DNA of 64,000 nt from Haliclystus octoradiatus (GCA_916610825.1 OU744447.1:24987037-25051036), one strand, 5' to 3'; shown: positions 13,001 through 23,761, numbered from the stretch's first letter. Made by a program: numbers and translations. The notes: a model not told the origin generated them from the sequence alone.

Positions 13001-16000
13001 AGTTCTCCACAGCTAAAAAGTCGCTACACCGCAGCCGAATAGATCATTTATGCAAAATTTGTCTAATCGCAACATCTTTGTAGAATCACAGATAACTAGT
13101 TGTTTGATCACATCTAATGATCAGCAATAATTTTGCAAAGCAGCTTATAACATCTGTACAAAATGTTATGCAATTTGATATATATAATAGGTTAGATTGT
13201 ATGTTCATATTTTATTAATGGAAAATGGAAACATTAAATGTTTGATTTTTATTTATTTTATAAATCATGCTGTTTGATGATTGTTCGATCAAATAAAGAA
13301 ATGCTTAATGTCTCCTTTTTCTTAATATTAAAGGCAATAAAGTGTTTGAATTCTGAATTCTAGCACTTATTTATGAGCAAATATAGTACAATTCAGAATG
13401 TGTGTGTGTCAGCAAGATTTTCATCGCAAGCAGACGCAGCACAGGTATATACATGACCAAACTGTTCAAGCAAAAACAACATATAATAGTAGTGCAACTG
13501 CCAGTACGCAAAGTTAAGTATTTAAGATTAAAACATCTACACATTGAGAGTTGTATGTAGTTTAAAATTTAAAATAAATGACTCATTTGATGGTATTCTT
13601 GAGACTACTGTTCAACAAGTGCAGTTTGGACCTTTGCTGGACGTCCCCTTTTTCTTTTTCGTCCAAATGGAAGAGGTTTTGCTTCGAGGGGCACGTCACA
13701 GCCTAGACAACGGAAAGATATTGCAATCCCTAATGAATGTTTGCAAATGAATTGCTTTAGAAATGTTGGACATGTACATTTGGCAGATTCCCATTCAGTC
13801 ATTTTCATTTCAATGCACCAAATAGAAAACGCTGACTCTTTAAATTCTTCAAATGTCCCCCAGCTGTGTTCTCTCATGAGCTGTTTATAATTTTCAACAG
13901 TTTCAGGGAGTAATTCTTTGTTTCCACTGCTAGCAGCAACATAAAACATGGTCTTCCCATTTTCAGCAGGAGCGTCGTTGCGAATTACTGGTCTGGATTT
14001 CACCCATTGATAAGCTTCTGTCCAGATCTGTAATGTCTTAGTCGGCTTAGATGCGAACAATTTCTTATTTATTGCGCTTTCCGATCTCTCTTTCGACCAC
14101 TTCTCTGTAATTTCTTTACAGGCAGTCAAGAATTGAGCTACAGGTAGACGCTCCCTAAAAGTTCCTTCTCTTTTCAGAACATTGTTATTTGCTTCAAGAG
14201 CTTTATTTGTACTTGGTACACCAGTTGCACAGCCTTCATACCAATTTGGACATTTAATAATCCATTGATCTTCAAAGTACAGAATGAACTCCCTCATAGG
14301 CTCTCCAGGCTCTTCCCACCATTTTTGCATAAATAGAGTAGATGCTTTCTGGAATATCTCAATGCTGGGGCAGAGCAGGAGTGCATCGATGTCCTTTAGG
14401 ATGTTTGCTCTAGTTTGATCGCCCAAGATTTTAAATTTATTATGCTTTTTGACAGCATTTATCATGTGGAATGAGCACATAACCCGCTGTGGTTCACCAA
14501 ACACCTGTCTGAATAATAAAATGGCAGAAGAACAAATTAGTATTAGTGACTTAGCTTTAATGTGAAAACTGTGCCGTAACATAGAAAAATACAAGAACAA
14601 AATAAACCGGCCGCTGTAGACGGGCAGCAGTTATGCGAAGGATGGCAATCAATAGCGTGTATCAATAAGTGGGATAAATGACTCACTAGTCAGACTCATT
14701 TAATTGCTATTCTATGACCGATGAAAACTTAAGAGACACGATAGTATTTAAACACAATCAGGTTGTAACACATGACTGGACCCTAAGTCCTGACGACCGT
14801 GATCTAGTGTCGAGCCTCGTGATGATCTGTCGTGAGCCACTGTTGAGCATTGATGTTTTGACTAGGGCAACGTGGTGTATCTATCTGTTAGTCTAATAGT
14901 GTGTATCAATAAATGAGACACTATTAATTAATGAAATCAGGATATGATAATGATACCTAAGATAGTGCAATAGAAATGTTCATGTTCAAGAGTTTTCAAG
15001 CGCCATAATACTATCTTATAACTAAAATGTAGCCTAATTAACATCTTAAACATTGAAACTACATCACCGGCCGATCTCAATAATATCCTCAATACAGTCA
15101 AACCTGTTTCAACGGTCACCTCTATACAGTGGCCACCTGTCTATAGTGGTCATTCTTAATATGTCTAAAATAGCATTTTCTATTGAATCAACCCTAGGGA
15201 TGCGAATCGACAGTCAAAACAGTAATCGAATATTCGACAATGCACTATTCGATTCGAATCGATTATTAATCAAAATCTTTTGCTCTATTGTTACCATTCA
15301 AGTAGACAATGAAAACACAGACAAAACCTTTTCCACGAATGCAAGAAATGTATTTAACAATTTGTTAGCTCAGTTCGCTTCAACATTAGTTTACAGAATT
15401 CATGTTATTCAACGAGATTCATGTTTCATCATGTCTGTTCGATCAATTAATTGTCATAGCAACAGAGTCTGAAATAGAACTAATGGTGCGTAACTTGAGA
15501 TTTTCTTTGTTATGGTAATTAGGGGGAGTTCCATAGACCATTCAAACATGCAAAAGACGTCGCTTTCAAAGATTTGTCGCGTGTTTGTTTCGTATTTTAT
15601 ATTGGCGAAAAGAGTATTTGATTTGTGAAGAAAAATTTATCCAAGAAAAGTTGCTTTATATTTGGAAAAAAGCATATTTAAAATTCATTTAAATAATCGA
15701 ATTTTAAATTTACTATTCGAATAATCGACATGTCATTGATGTTCGATTATTAATCGATTAATCGATATTCGATTCACATCCTTAATCAACCCTGTATATA
15801 AAGGCCATCTGCCTGTAATGGTCAGTTTATCTACCTCTCATAACTGGCTGTTATATACAGGCTTCATTCACTGTAATACGTTTTTGTTAACCTCAATTAC
15901 GACATGATAGTATCACCATTTTTGAACAGAATTAAGGAAAATGAGGGGTATTTTTGGATTTTCTCGTTTTGATGCAAAATTTATAAGGTTGTCTTGCAAA

Positions 16001-19000
16001 GTTGCAAAAAAGAGAAGAATTCTTAATTCAAACATTGAAACTACATCTCCTGCCAATCTCAATAACATCCTTAATATAATGTATGTACGATGTATGTTAC
16101 AGTATTGTATATATATTTGCAGAACAATGAAACAAAGGAGGATATTTTTAAATTCATCTTTACTTACATGTGGATAGTATGTTTTTGTTGACCTCATTTA
16201 CTGTTTACAACATTTTGCCTAAAAGCTACCATTGTTTTGAGGCAGAATTGAAAATGGAGAGTTTTTGCCATGCAAGTAACGAGTTTCACGCATTCGCGTA
16301 AAATGAATCTATGATATAATTTACAATTTGAGTTGAGATATGAATGTATTAGGTTCTGATGTATTAGCGCTATTTTGAATGTGTCATTGCACACAAATTA
16401 TACAGTTGAATTTGAAAATTCTTTTTTAAACTGTGGCCTATAAACATTCCAAAAGTGATAAATATGAACATAATATTCAAACTGTGGCAGTGCGATAATG
16501 TGCCAGTCTGATAATATACACAATGTAACTTTATCTACAAAAATGAAATTATTTAGTGTGATTGATTTGCAAAATTTGAAACAAACCCCTGCGAAAACAG
16601 TTCAGGAGTTCATGAACAGTTCATGAACAGTTCATGAACAGTTCATGAACAGTTCATGAATGGCCCCAAATTTTCATGAACTCCTGAACTGTTTTTCGCA
16701 GGGGAATTTATTGACAGATTACAGCTAATGCCAGATCTGCTAATCTGCTATTGAAGGATTTGACTGTATCTATGCAATTGTCTGTTGTACAGAGGTGACC
16801 TTTAAAGCAAGTTGTATTTGTAAAGGCCCACACCAACACTCATAACACATCTCTCCATAAATGATAGAGTATTACCCAAACGATATAACCAATAGAGATT
16901 GATTTTGTGTTCCTCTACTTCTCATTGGTTTTAGTTTACATTCCGTCATGTTATTTTTAAATGCATTAATCACATCTAAGCAATTTTACAAAGTCTTAAT
17001 GAAATGTTCACTCACCTAAAACCATTGATTATTGCATCGCTTTCGTCAGCTACAAGAATCTCCGGTTGATAACCATGGTTACCTTTTTGTTCACAGACAC
17101 CTTTCTGTAATGACTCAAATAAAAATTTGAAATCTGCAGTCTGCTCATTAGTGGATATGACTATGCCATAAGGATGAAATTGTTTATCCATGTCAGTAGT
17201 GCCAACCATTAATACAGGGTAACCTTGCCATACCAGCTTGTAAGTTGCATCAGTATGAACTGATAGTGATAGAGGTGCCGTCCCCAACAAACGACTTGCT
17301 GAAATAAACAACCTGAATTCCTGACATTCCTTGTCATCTCCGCAGTTAACTTCATAAGCAACAACATATGGCTCGTCGGGATCAGCTGGCACAGTGCTGT
17401 TGTTAATACAGAACGTATTAATTTCTGTGCTGTTAATAGTGTACAATCGATTCTTTTCCACTCTACACTTTCGGAGGAAATTTTTGAGTTTCCCTTTGCA
17501 TGGTTCTTCTATCCCATGTTTCTGTAGGGCATAAATAACTTGCTTCGGCTTTGTTAGACCTTCATCAAATAACTGTTTCACTATTATGCGAGTACTCTGG
17601 CAGAGTCCTTGTTGAGCAACATCTTCGTGATTGTGAACATCGTTCGAACTGAACAGCGATACCTGGAAGTTTAATTTTATTTTATTTCATATTATGTGAT
17701 ATAATAAAGACATCGTTCATCTTCATGCTATGTAATAGGTCAGATGATGTGTCTGTAATTAACGGCAGTGGAGATCAGCGATAAACTTAAAGGGGGCTTC
17801 ATCATAGCATTTACTTGACTGCAACATAACCTAGCATAACAATATGGTTTGGTACATTTGAGCCAATCCTTTGTTCTACATGTGTTTCCATGGTTGCCGA
17901 ATCGTAGGTATTTTGATTTTACTATCTGGATATCAATTTGCATACTATGTGCGCATTATATCTGAATCAGTTAATTACCTTCGTAGGCAGTTCAGTTCAA
18001 GTTGCACAAAATTTATTGGAAAAAAATCAATGAAAAATAACGTTGTTACAGCCATATTTTTGAGCATCAGAAATCTGCCCATGAGAAGTAATTTTTGGAT
18101 AAACTTCCTATCGAAAAGTTACATCTTTTTTAAAAAAAAACATCTAGCATAACAACAAATCCGAATTTCAAATAATATTATGGCCAGTCATCAGTCTAGC
18201 TTTTCAATTATATGGTGAAAATAGCATAAAACGAAAATAATACATAATTTTGTTCAAGAGGAATTCATGGATCTAAATTCTGATAGAAGTAATTGGTTTC
18301 ATACAAGCAAAATTAAACAACGTAGAAGCTATCTAGTAAAACATAATGCCTGACAAAAGATTTAGCCTTCCTGAATTTTGAAAACAAGTTCAATTTTTTA
18401 TTCTGAATTTTATGTTGAAGTTTTGGCTATTAATAAAAAATATCAATTTTCTTCTGACATTGCTCTAGCCTTCCGGCATTGACCTGAATTAAATATTTAA
18501 AAACTATTCACAACCTACATGTTAAAAATATGAAAAGTTGAAGGGGACAAATAAATTAAAAAGAGCGTTTGCATCAATTATAGATATTTTTCGTATATAG
18601 CTTTTGAACTGAAAGTTTCTGATATCTTGATTGTTTATAAATTCTATTTTCGATCGAGTAATTCTAAATCAACACAATAAAAATTCCCAGAAATGCGACC
18701 GCAAAGTATTCTGACTATTGCGCCTGAATAGGTATACGCTAGTGTGTAGTGCTCCAGACATATCCAGACATAATCAAAATTGCCCAGCATCCGTCTGACT
18801 CTGAAAAAAATTTTCAGTCCGTTTAACTAGTCAAAACGCCAATTAGGACCCCTGTTATTGACTATCCAACTGTGTTTGACTGCATGGGCAAATGATCCAG
18901 CTTTGTTGGTTGAACGACCAAGTCGACCATAGTCGAAACGACAAAGTTGGATCGTTTGCTCAGGCTTTCACACTTTACCAGATCACAGTTGTGCATGCAT

Positions 19001-22000
19001 TCTGCATTGTAATATTGTAATGCTTTCCAAGCAGCAACTATTTAAATTATTGCTTAAATTAATCTTGATTTGCTTAAGTCTCACTTCTCACTATGACGAT
19101 TTTGATACTCGTCAACATGCGACATATCAAAGTAAATGGGACTTGAATAATTCAAAACTTAATCCTGATCAAATTCATAATTTGAGGAAAGTACGCAAGT
19201 ACGCAGTTACGCAAGTTACAGAAATTGATAACTATCAAACCAGAGATATATTGTCATCATAAAAAACACGTTCTCCGCATTAAAATTGAACTTTATTCGT
19301 TACTAATTCAAATTAAACTTTGTAAATATTATTGCAATATCTAGATAATAACATTCATGCAATATTTTCTTCATGTACAAACTCAAATGTGCCCTTTTTA
19401 TTTGTATTTGGTTTTATGGAACGCTCGTTTTCAAAACGGCCATGTTGTTATGGTGAGCATACCATTACATCCTTTTTCGTGACAAAGTTATATTTTCATT
19501 AGCTGCGATAATAATTATCCAATAATTTGTTTAAACTGAATATGATAAGTTTTATATGTACAGTAATTTGCAATGTACTTACATTACTACTTTGAGAAAG
19601 AAAAACCAAATGAATAGACGCTTTACATCTGTTCTCTGATCGCCACCTTGATTGATTACAGCGGTAATACACTTTCAATCCATCGTTCGTCTGTTGAGAA
19701 TGTGATTTTGACCATCCTCCGTTTTCTTTAATAAATGATTCAGCTTCAGCCTTATTGCTGAAGCTTTCGCAGAATTCCCAGCATTTGCCGGCACCCCTCT
19801 GGGGACGTCGTACATTCGGTCTACAATCGTCATTATCTAATGAATCTTCAGACGAAGAGTAGTGTTGAACTAAGAAAGCCATTCCGAATATGAATGTTTC
19901 TTATACACAAACATGTGTTGAAGGCAAAATGACCGTGAAAATCAGCTAATTACATCAGTCAAACCAGCCCAGAATATAAATTGGACTGATTTCCCTGACG
20001 AAAGTACCCAATGACAGAATGGTGTTCAATAGCCGCGGTAATTATCCAATTAAATGCGTTATTTAGCTTTACAGTTGAATCTGATTAGTTGCGGTTCCTT
20101 AAACGTTCTACTGTGGCATTGAAAGGTCTTTTCAAAAACAAGTCTGGGCACTAGGTGCGTGCAGCAAGAATCCGATCTGATCGGATTTCGGATCGATTTT
20201 GGATTGACTTTCAGATCAGATTGGACAATTGTTTTGTCGAATTAAATCGGATTTTGAGAAAATACATGGTTTTTACAGTTTCCACTGTCTTCAATGCATT
20301 TATCACTAATTTTAATCAATTATGTCATAGCTATTCTGATGATTGAGAAACTAGCTGTAATGGCAATATGAGTAATAATCACGTTCAAATAGCAGTTAAA
20401 ATTGCTACATAAAAGAGATTAAGGAAATTAATCGAATTTAACACTTGCCAATTGCTAACTTCCCGGTATCTGGATTCTGGGGGCCGTGCTGTCATTTGAC
20501 TAGTACATGAGGCTAATACAAATTTTGCAGCCGAATTTTTTCTGATTTATGATCCTTGTCAACTAACAAGTCCCTTTCAAAATACACTGGAGGCCTATAT
20601 TAGAAACGAACTCCCCTGTATGGAACCCTTGCTGTTTGATGAAGGACATTAAATCTCTTGAAAAAAATACAACGTTGATCATAAAATTTGTGTGTAGAAT
20701 TACAAATCTGGCAGATCTTGCTGATACTAAACTAAACTATCACAGTGTAGAATATGAGATTGACGAAGAACAACGTCTTTCGACTTGAAAGGCCTAAGTT
20801 AGTGAACTAAGATGACATCTGATTACTTTGCTCAGTCCGATTTTTTTTGTGTTATGTACATTTTCTATAAGTTATGTACATTTTCTTATACGTGACTTTC
20901 TAATGGCTATACTATGCACGGCCGTAAATCCTGGGGGTTGTGGAGTGAGACTCTCCCCTCAATAAAAGTTTCGACCCGTCTTTTGGACAATTTTGAGACG
21001 AAAAATTGAAAAGTCGTGAATATTAAAATGCCACGCCTTTTTCCGGGCAAAATAATTATCAAAACTTTTCCCGTTCAGAAGTATTATGTTTCTGACGTGA
21101 TCTTATGCATATCTTACAGCATGGCATGGAATCAAATCCATAGTAAACATTTTGTGATGGTTTTAGATCTTTATACCCACTTTCTTTGTTCCTTAATCCC
21201 ACTTGTTTAAAACAGTAGTAATTATAGAGCTCGCCTCATTCCACCCGGCCCTCATTTTTGCGCGACGCTTCAGCAGCGCCCCACTAAAGCACCGCACCGA
21301 AATGTGACAATCTATTTGGACTATGTAAATAGCGGTTTTCGGAACTAAATCAATTGTGTGCTGTTTGCGGTTTCAGTAACTAATAGGACACCATCTTGTT
21401 CTGTAATGATGTTTGTTTTCATCACACGAGCGTGGCATATTCCCATCGAGTTCTGCATAATTAATTACATATTTCCACATGTTTTACATTATTTGTCTGA
21501 CTTCTATGTTTAATCAAACCCATCCATATCATATCCTTTAAAAGGTTTATCTCAAACCACATGCGTTTGTTTAGTATATTTTCATGAGGTTTATTCACCT
21601 CGTTGTGTTGAAATTGATCAAGCGCAAACCACGCACGCGCAGTGCACAAGCTACAATATGATATACCATTGTACCATAGTTCAGAATAAATAATCTCCCT
21701 CTCTAGACTCAAATTCATTTTTCAATTGCAACCTAATAACATTTTTGTCCTACATGGCATAAATAGAACCGCGAAACCTCTTCTCCGAACAGGCATTTTG
21801 TAGCGTCTACGTGGAGTTGAGGCTCGTTATGGAAAGAGGCTAGGCAGTTTGTGATTATAGTATGGGACTAAAGGACTAGCATAGGACTTAACCTATTTCA
21901 CCTATGCTATACAGACTGCAACATCCACAGGGGAAAACCCATGTTGAGTATAGGAAACACTAAATACATACTTTATCAGCATGATCAATGCATCCGTTGA

Positions 22001-23386
22001 ATATTAATTTATAGGATAATTTAATATACTTTACATTGCGAAACATCGGACAATAACAAGAGGATTAATTATTTTAAAATTTGTAATCCTCACGAAGTTT
22101 CTGACTAAATCTCACTAAATTATTTGTAGGAAAACGATTTAAAAAAAAATACATTGATTAACTTTCTTGTAGTCTGTATAGCATTTGTATAATTTTGAGT
22201 CCAATACCAATGTTATTTTTTTTCAGAAGTTAACATATTGAAACATACAATTACAAAGTTTAACATATTTTGGCGGGAAATATTTTTTCTTTCAAATCTT
22301 TATTGTCTGATAGTAAGAACATCAAATGCTCTATTCTTTTGTAGATAAACACGATGTCGAAATTGCTAGACACAATATACTAGGACGATTAAACTCAATT
22401 GAAACGAAGGTATTTATATGTTGTGTAACTTGCTTGATCTGTTTTATCTTTTAACTACTAAGCTTGTTATTGTTTTGAGGGTTGAATAAGGATTTTGCAA
22501 TAATGTGGGTTAATAATGCCTACGGCTCACAGCTATGATTTGGCGGCAAATGATTGGCAGGTAAACAATATAGTGTAGGTACACTGGAACTTGGCACTAT
22601 TTAACCCTATCTAGATTCCTTCTCCTGTTTTATGGTACCTACTTTAAACGAAAATGTTCTTCGATTTGGTTGCTTTAAATCTAGGGGTGTATTAATAAAA
22701 ATATTGTACCCATTTAGTATTTTATTACTATTTCCATCCCGGGGGTTAACTTCCATACTTTTGGTATACGGGGACGTTCAAATATTGAAAGGGGACCTTT
22801 TTCTTTCAATATCCAGAACAAAAAATTAGGGTCTCGTCATGAAATTTTTTTCATTTTGCAAAACAAATTTTACCTATGCAAATCATTATTTTTTAATGTT
22901 TTTGGTTGAATCTGTCATTTTTAAAAATATATTTGGGTATCTTTTTCATCATGTGAAAGCTTTTTATGGTCATTCTGCCAAAGTTTCATTTGAACAGCCC
23001 CGTCGAAGCGCGATGGAATTAGTTACCTCCCGGGATTTCCATCGGTATGTTATGCAGATTGAAAAAACAATATTTGGGTACACATTTTGTAAAAAAGTTT
23101 GAAAAATTCCTGCAATTAAAAAAAACAGTAGGAAGAGGATATTGAATTGGTTTTGCTTGTTCTCAATTAGGTTGATATGATCGAAAGTAAAATGAATTTG
23201 ATAATTTCAATGATACAAGCATCAAATGCAACAATAGCAGTTAAAGAAGAAAATGAAAAAATTAGAGAAAAAGAAAATTTGAAAAAAATAGCCGATGAGA
23301 AATTGCCCAATCAGCGGTTCCATGTAACATCAATTGATGGTAACACTGATGATAGGGGGCAGGAGGCAGAGAGAGGGGCTGCATAA
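1069..23386 (+). CDS. KCNQ: KCNQ (Kv7) voltage-gated potassium channel, pore to C-terminus, 5' part missing
   Basis: Pore-forming subunit of a slow voltage-gated K+ channel in the plasma membrane. Eleven exons fit in phase: 1069-1209, 2562-2672, 4139-4234, 4871-5249, 5527-5572, 5862-5918, 7103-7178, 10480-10574, 12376-12401, 22345-22409 and 23171-23386 (stop TAA), giving 435 residues. The first three encode S5, the pore with the filter TIGYGD, and S6 with [15 protein letters not shown], the KCNQ signature. Exon 4 opens with AYWKLYA, the calmodulin-binding helix A region after VIQ. Exons 7-8 give helix B ([19 protein letters not shown]) and the last two the helix D coiled coil ([13 protein letters not shown]) used for tetramer assembly. 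The voltage sensor (S1-S4) lies upstream of the window. Exon 9 has only 26 nt; it is supported by phase and by resemblance to the KCNQ1 segment there. The exon at 5862-5918 is the least recognisable. The 9.9-kb intron after exon 9 holds an antisense MULE gene. Confidence 0.93.
1515..2000 (+). repeat. Dispersed repeat, copy interrupted by a MITE
   Basis: This segment matches 45647-46005: shared phrases include ggtctggggcatg, catggattca, gaaacgaaaatttac and gagacttgga. The MITE at 1729-1905 interrupts it. No coding content is recognised; it may be the remnant of a larger element. Confidence 0.7.
1729..1905 (+). mobile_element. CAGTGAAACC MITE (family 2), intact copy inside an older repeat
   Basis: A 177-bp element, CAGTGAAACCCG to caggtttcaccg, between TA dinucleotides. 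The interior reads ataacggccagct, gaccactatagacaggtg and tagaggtgaccg, shared by at least six well-kept copies here. The surrounding repeat (1515-2000) recurs at 45647-46005 without this insertion, so the borders are confirmed. No ORF; mobilisation in trans by a Tc1/mariner-type transposase is inferred from the TA target. Confidence 0.85.
2825..3495. mobile_element. TA-flanked DNA element with GGGGAGACCGGG ends
   Basis: The inverted ends GGGGAGACCGGG and CCCGGTCTCCCC lie between TA dinucleotides (2823-2824 and 3496-3497), 671 bp apart. Inside each end is a second inverted motif (ggtcacttcggac against ggccgaagtcacccc). ORFs in the interior show no transposase features, so it is probably nonautonomous. 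TA target and size suggest Tc1/mariner-like or another TA-targeting family. Confidence 0.75.
4727..4848. repeat. Palindromic ttcatgaac repeat element, copy 1
   Basis: A foldback of about 120 bp: cccctgctaaaaacagttc, several agttcatgaac units, then the inverse gttcatgaactcccg. A much better preserved copy is at 16586-16704. It lies in the KCNQ intron before exon 4. Confidence 0.65.
5610..5766. repeat. Diverged relative of the CAGTGAAACC MITE
   Basis: It starts tacagtagaaac and repeats the phrases ataacgg and ataacgtcac in both directions. It resembles the family-2 MITEs in ends and ataacgg content but differs inside. It lies in the KCNQ intron between exons 5 and 6. Confidence 0.5.
6284..6965 (+). 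repeat. Tandem array, nine copies of a 79-bp unit with alternating variants
   Basis: Nine head-to-tail units of about 79 bp, each with aacatcaatagagtgct, gatatgcagagcag and ttcttataactgtattggg. Two variants alternate (gggagcaaaac next to cagtagag or cagtatag, gggaatataac in between), so the higher-order period over much of the array is about 158 bp. A short (at)n run marks each junction. Several long open frames across it are artefacts of the repeat. It lies in a KCNQ intron. Confidence 0.9.
6953..7081. repeat. Long hairpin at the end of the tandem array
   Basis: Arms of about 34 bases pair with three mismatches: tatagaaatgaagtcaaag at the left and ctttgaatttatttctata at the right, plus agactagacg and cgtctagtct further in. 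The loop region is about 60 bases. The left arm begins inside the last tandem unit. A direct repeat ttctatacc occurs at 6252-6260 and at 7074-7082, so array plus hairpin may have inserted as one piece; that is inference. Confidence 0.75.
7228..7402 (+). mobile_element. CAGTGAAACC MITE (family 2), intact copy
   Basis: A 175-bp copy of the 1729-1905 family, flanked by TA (7226-7227 and 7403-7404), starting CAGTGAACCTG and ending caggtttgactg. It lies in the KCNQ intron just after the exon at 7103-7178. Confidence 0.85.
7872..9310 (-). pseudogene. Retroelement protein, RT active site to C-terminal endonuclease-like region
   Basis: In - strand order: [15 protein letters not shown], the RT catalytic FADDLGGSG (near 9160), [81 protein letters not shown] with HAL (a degenerate Cys/His knuckle), then [20 protein letters not shown] and [17 protein letters not shown]. 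The spacing of LDI, FFDVR and EVEDGS resembles a PD-(D/E)XK nuclease core, an inference from motif layout only. Frameshifts near 8700 and stops near 8350 and 8250 break the frame. Confidence 0.72.
9350..10200 (+). pseudogene. Retroelement protein, N-terminal half (inverted part)
   Basis: Reading with frame changes gives [20 protein letters not shown], then [53 protein letters not shown], and then the RT entry [20 protein letters not shown] followed by [16 protein letters not shown], the region of the first catalytic aspartate (here replaced by S or lost). The order matches the N-terminal half of the family. Several stops make it nonfunctional. Confidence 0.7.
10805..11165 (-). repeat. Dispersed repeat, uninterrupted copy (empty site for two insertions)
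   Basis: Read on the - strand this matches 36330-38265 minus its insertions: gttacaacttcgaag, agcaggatccggatgaacag, gcaattaaaacgta and gacggggaaagagtcgcgct. At 11040-11041 there is a single TA where the other copy has a MITE, and at 10996-10999 a single TTAA where it has a 1.5-kb element. Its start on the - strand contains a relic resembling a hammerhead ribozyme core (see findings). Confidence 0.8.
11657..11822 (+). mobile_element. Short hAT-like MITE (family 3), copy 1
   Basis: A 166-bp element, ctgggtccgacaaaag to cttttgtcggacactg, flanked by ATCACAAT (11649-11656) and ATCACGAT (11823-11830), an 8-bp duplication with one change. The interior phrases gattccagaaggctaaa and aacctcaacaaaaaattc are shared with four other copies here. 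Confidence 0.85.
12825..12966. mobile_element. TTAA-flanked foldback MITE
   Basis: A 142-bp palindromic element, tttctgatcacgagcgtga to gttgtgatcaggaaa, between TTAA at 12821-12824 and 12967-12970. The inner parts also pair (ttcataacat / atgctgttatggac, caaatgat). It lies in the long KCNQ intron, outside the MULE gene. Confidence 0.75.
13605..19882 (-). CDS. MULE-type transposase-derived protein with SWIM zinc finger, three exons, intact
   Basis: Exons (- strand) 19882-19583, 17662-17016 and 14508-13605 join in phase at GTAAGT and GTGAGT donors and pyrimidine-rich acceptors, giving 616 residues. Residues about 30-115 form a FLYWCH/GCM-like zinc domain ending HNHE, completed only by the splice. 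Residues about 230-425 hold a MULE DDE core: D238 in HTDATY, D306 in VADESDAI, and E421 in TNKALEANN are candidate catalytic residues, with the family's CSFHM segment after the second. A SWIM finger (C560, C562, C571, H573) follows, then a basic tail [10 protein letters not shown] like an AT-hook. It lies antisense in a KCNQ intron. The introns are loaded with other transposons while the frame stays open. It may be a domesticated gene or a recently active Mutator-like element; no terminal inverted repeats were found. Confidence 0.85.
15095..15873 (-). mobile_element. CAGTGAAACC MITE (family 2), split by a hAT-like insertion
   Basis: The MITE starts CAGTCAAACCTG at 15095 and ends TTCACTG at 15873, with TA on both sides, but its middle is interrupted by a 590-bp hAT-like element (15195-15784). 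Without the insertion and one copy of its 8-bp duplication the MITE is close to the family length of 177 bp. It sits in intron 2 of the antisense MULE gene. Confidence 0.85.
15195..15784. mobile_element. hAT-like nonautonomous element nested in a MITE
   Basis: The inverted ends are TAGGGATGCGAATCGA and TCGATTCACATCCTTA. The element is flanked by a perfect 8-bp duplication ATCAACCC (15187-15194 and 15785-15792), the length typical of hAT transposition. The host MITE sequence resumes exactly after the second duplication. Near both ends there are many TCGATT / AATCGA sub-terminal repeats. The middle (about 15384-15603) closely matches the middle of a different element at 44341-45345. No transposase was found. 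Confidence 0.87.
16586..16704. repeat. Palindromic ttcatgaac repeat element, copy 2
   Basis: A 119-bp near-perfect hairpin from cccctgcgaaaacagttc to gaactgtttttcgcagggg. The left half contains an 11-bp tandem unit (agttcatgaac) repeated about five times; the unit is itself palindromic. No clear target duplication. It lies in intron 2 of the MULE gene. Confidence 0.75.
18349..18490 (-). mobile_element. Short hAT-like MITE (family 3), decayed reverse copy
   Basis: In the opposite orientation, cctgacaaaagatttagcc, ttctgaattttatgttgaag and ctagccttccggcattgac match the complement of the family. The ends are damaged. It lies in intron 1 of the MULE gene. Confidence 0.65.
18886..18961. repeat. 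Small inverted repeat
   Basis: gggcaaatgatccagctttg pairs with caaagttggatcgtttgct across a loop of about 30 bases, probably a foldback element remnant. It lies in intron 1 of the MULE gene; nothing else is recognisable nearby. Confidence 0.45.
21225..21832. mobile_element. Possible DNA element with gagcctcaactccac-like ends
   Basis: tagagctcgcctcattccac at the left and gtggagttgaggctcgtta at the right form imperfect inverted ends. A similar end-like sequence (gttagcctcactccatcgcg) stands alone at about 42933. No target duplication is clear. It lies in the KCNQ intron upstream of the MULE gene start. Confidence 0.4.
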
Positions 23387-23563
23387 CTTCTTCATTGTAG
23401 CTTCATTTGTACAAATATATCGGGATTATAGTGATGGATATACTTTTTATTCTTTTTCTTGTCACATCAAAACAGGACATATTGTAAAAATGCAATATGT
23501 AAATATAGACACTAAATACAGTGTACGGGGTTTTATTAGTAAAATCATAGACAATTTATTTGT

Positions 23564-23569
23564 AATAAA
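23564..23569 (+). promoter_or_regulatory. Candidate KCNQ polyadenylation signal
   Basis: An AATAAA hexamer lies about 180 bases after the KCNQ stop codon, on the same strand and before the convergent Tribbles gene. Position and sequence fit a poly(A) signal, but in AT-rich DNA this is weak evidence. Confidence 0.45.
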
Positions 23570-23761
23570 AAAGCACTGATTTTTTTATATTGTGTATTCA
23601 TTTCAAACCGATCTCTTCGAGGGTCTTGTTAAAATGATAACTTCGTTATTTTATATTACAGTTTATAACTGTCGTTCAATGTCGTAAAATTATAAATATA
23701 TGTATATGAAATTTAATGTATAACGTCTTCAGGATGAACTAATATTTAACAAACTAAAATA

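Noticed and set aside
14937-16197. Several short open frames, with a 40-bp sequence (cattgaaactacatc...) near both 15050 and 16035
   Set aside because: The frames are not coding; the 40-bp match is a small duplication in the MULE intron without clear borders.
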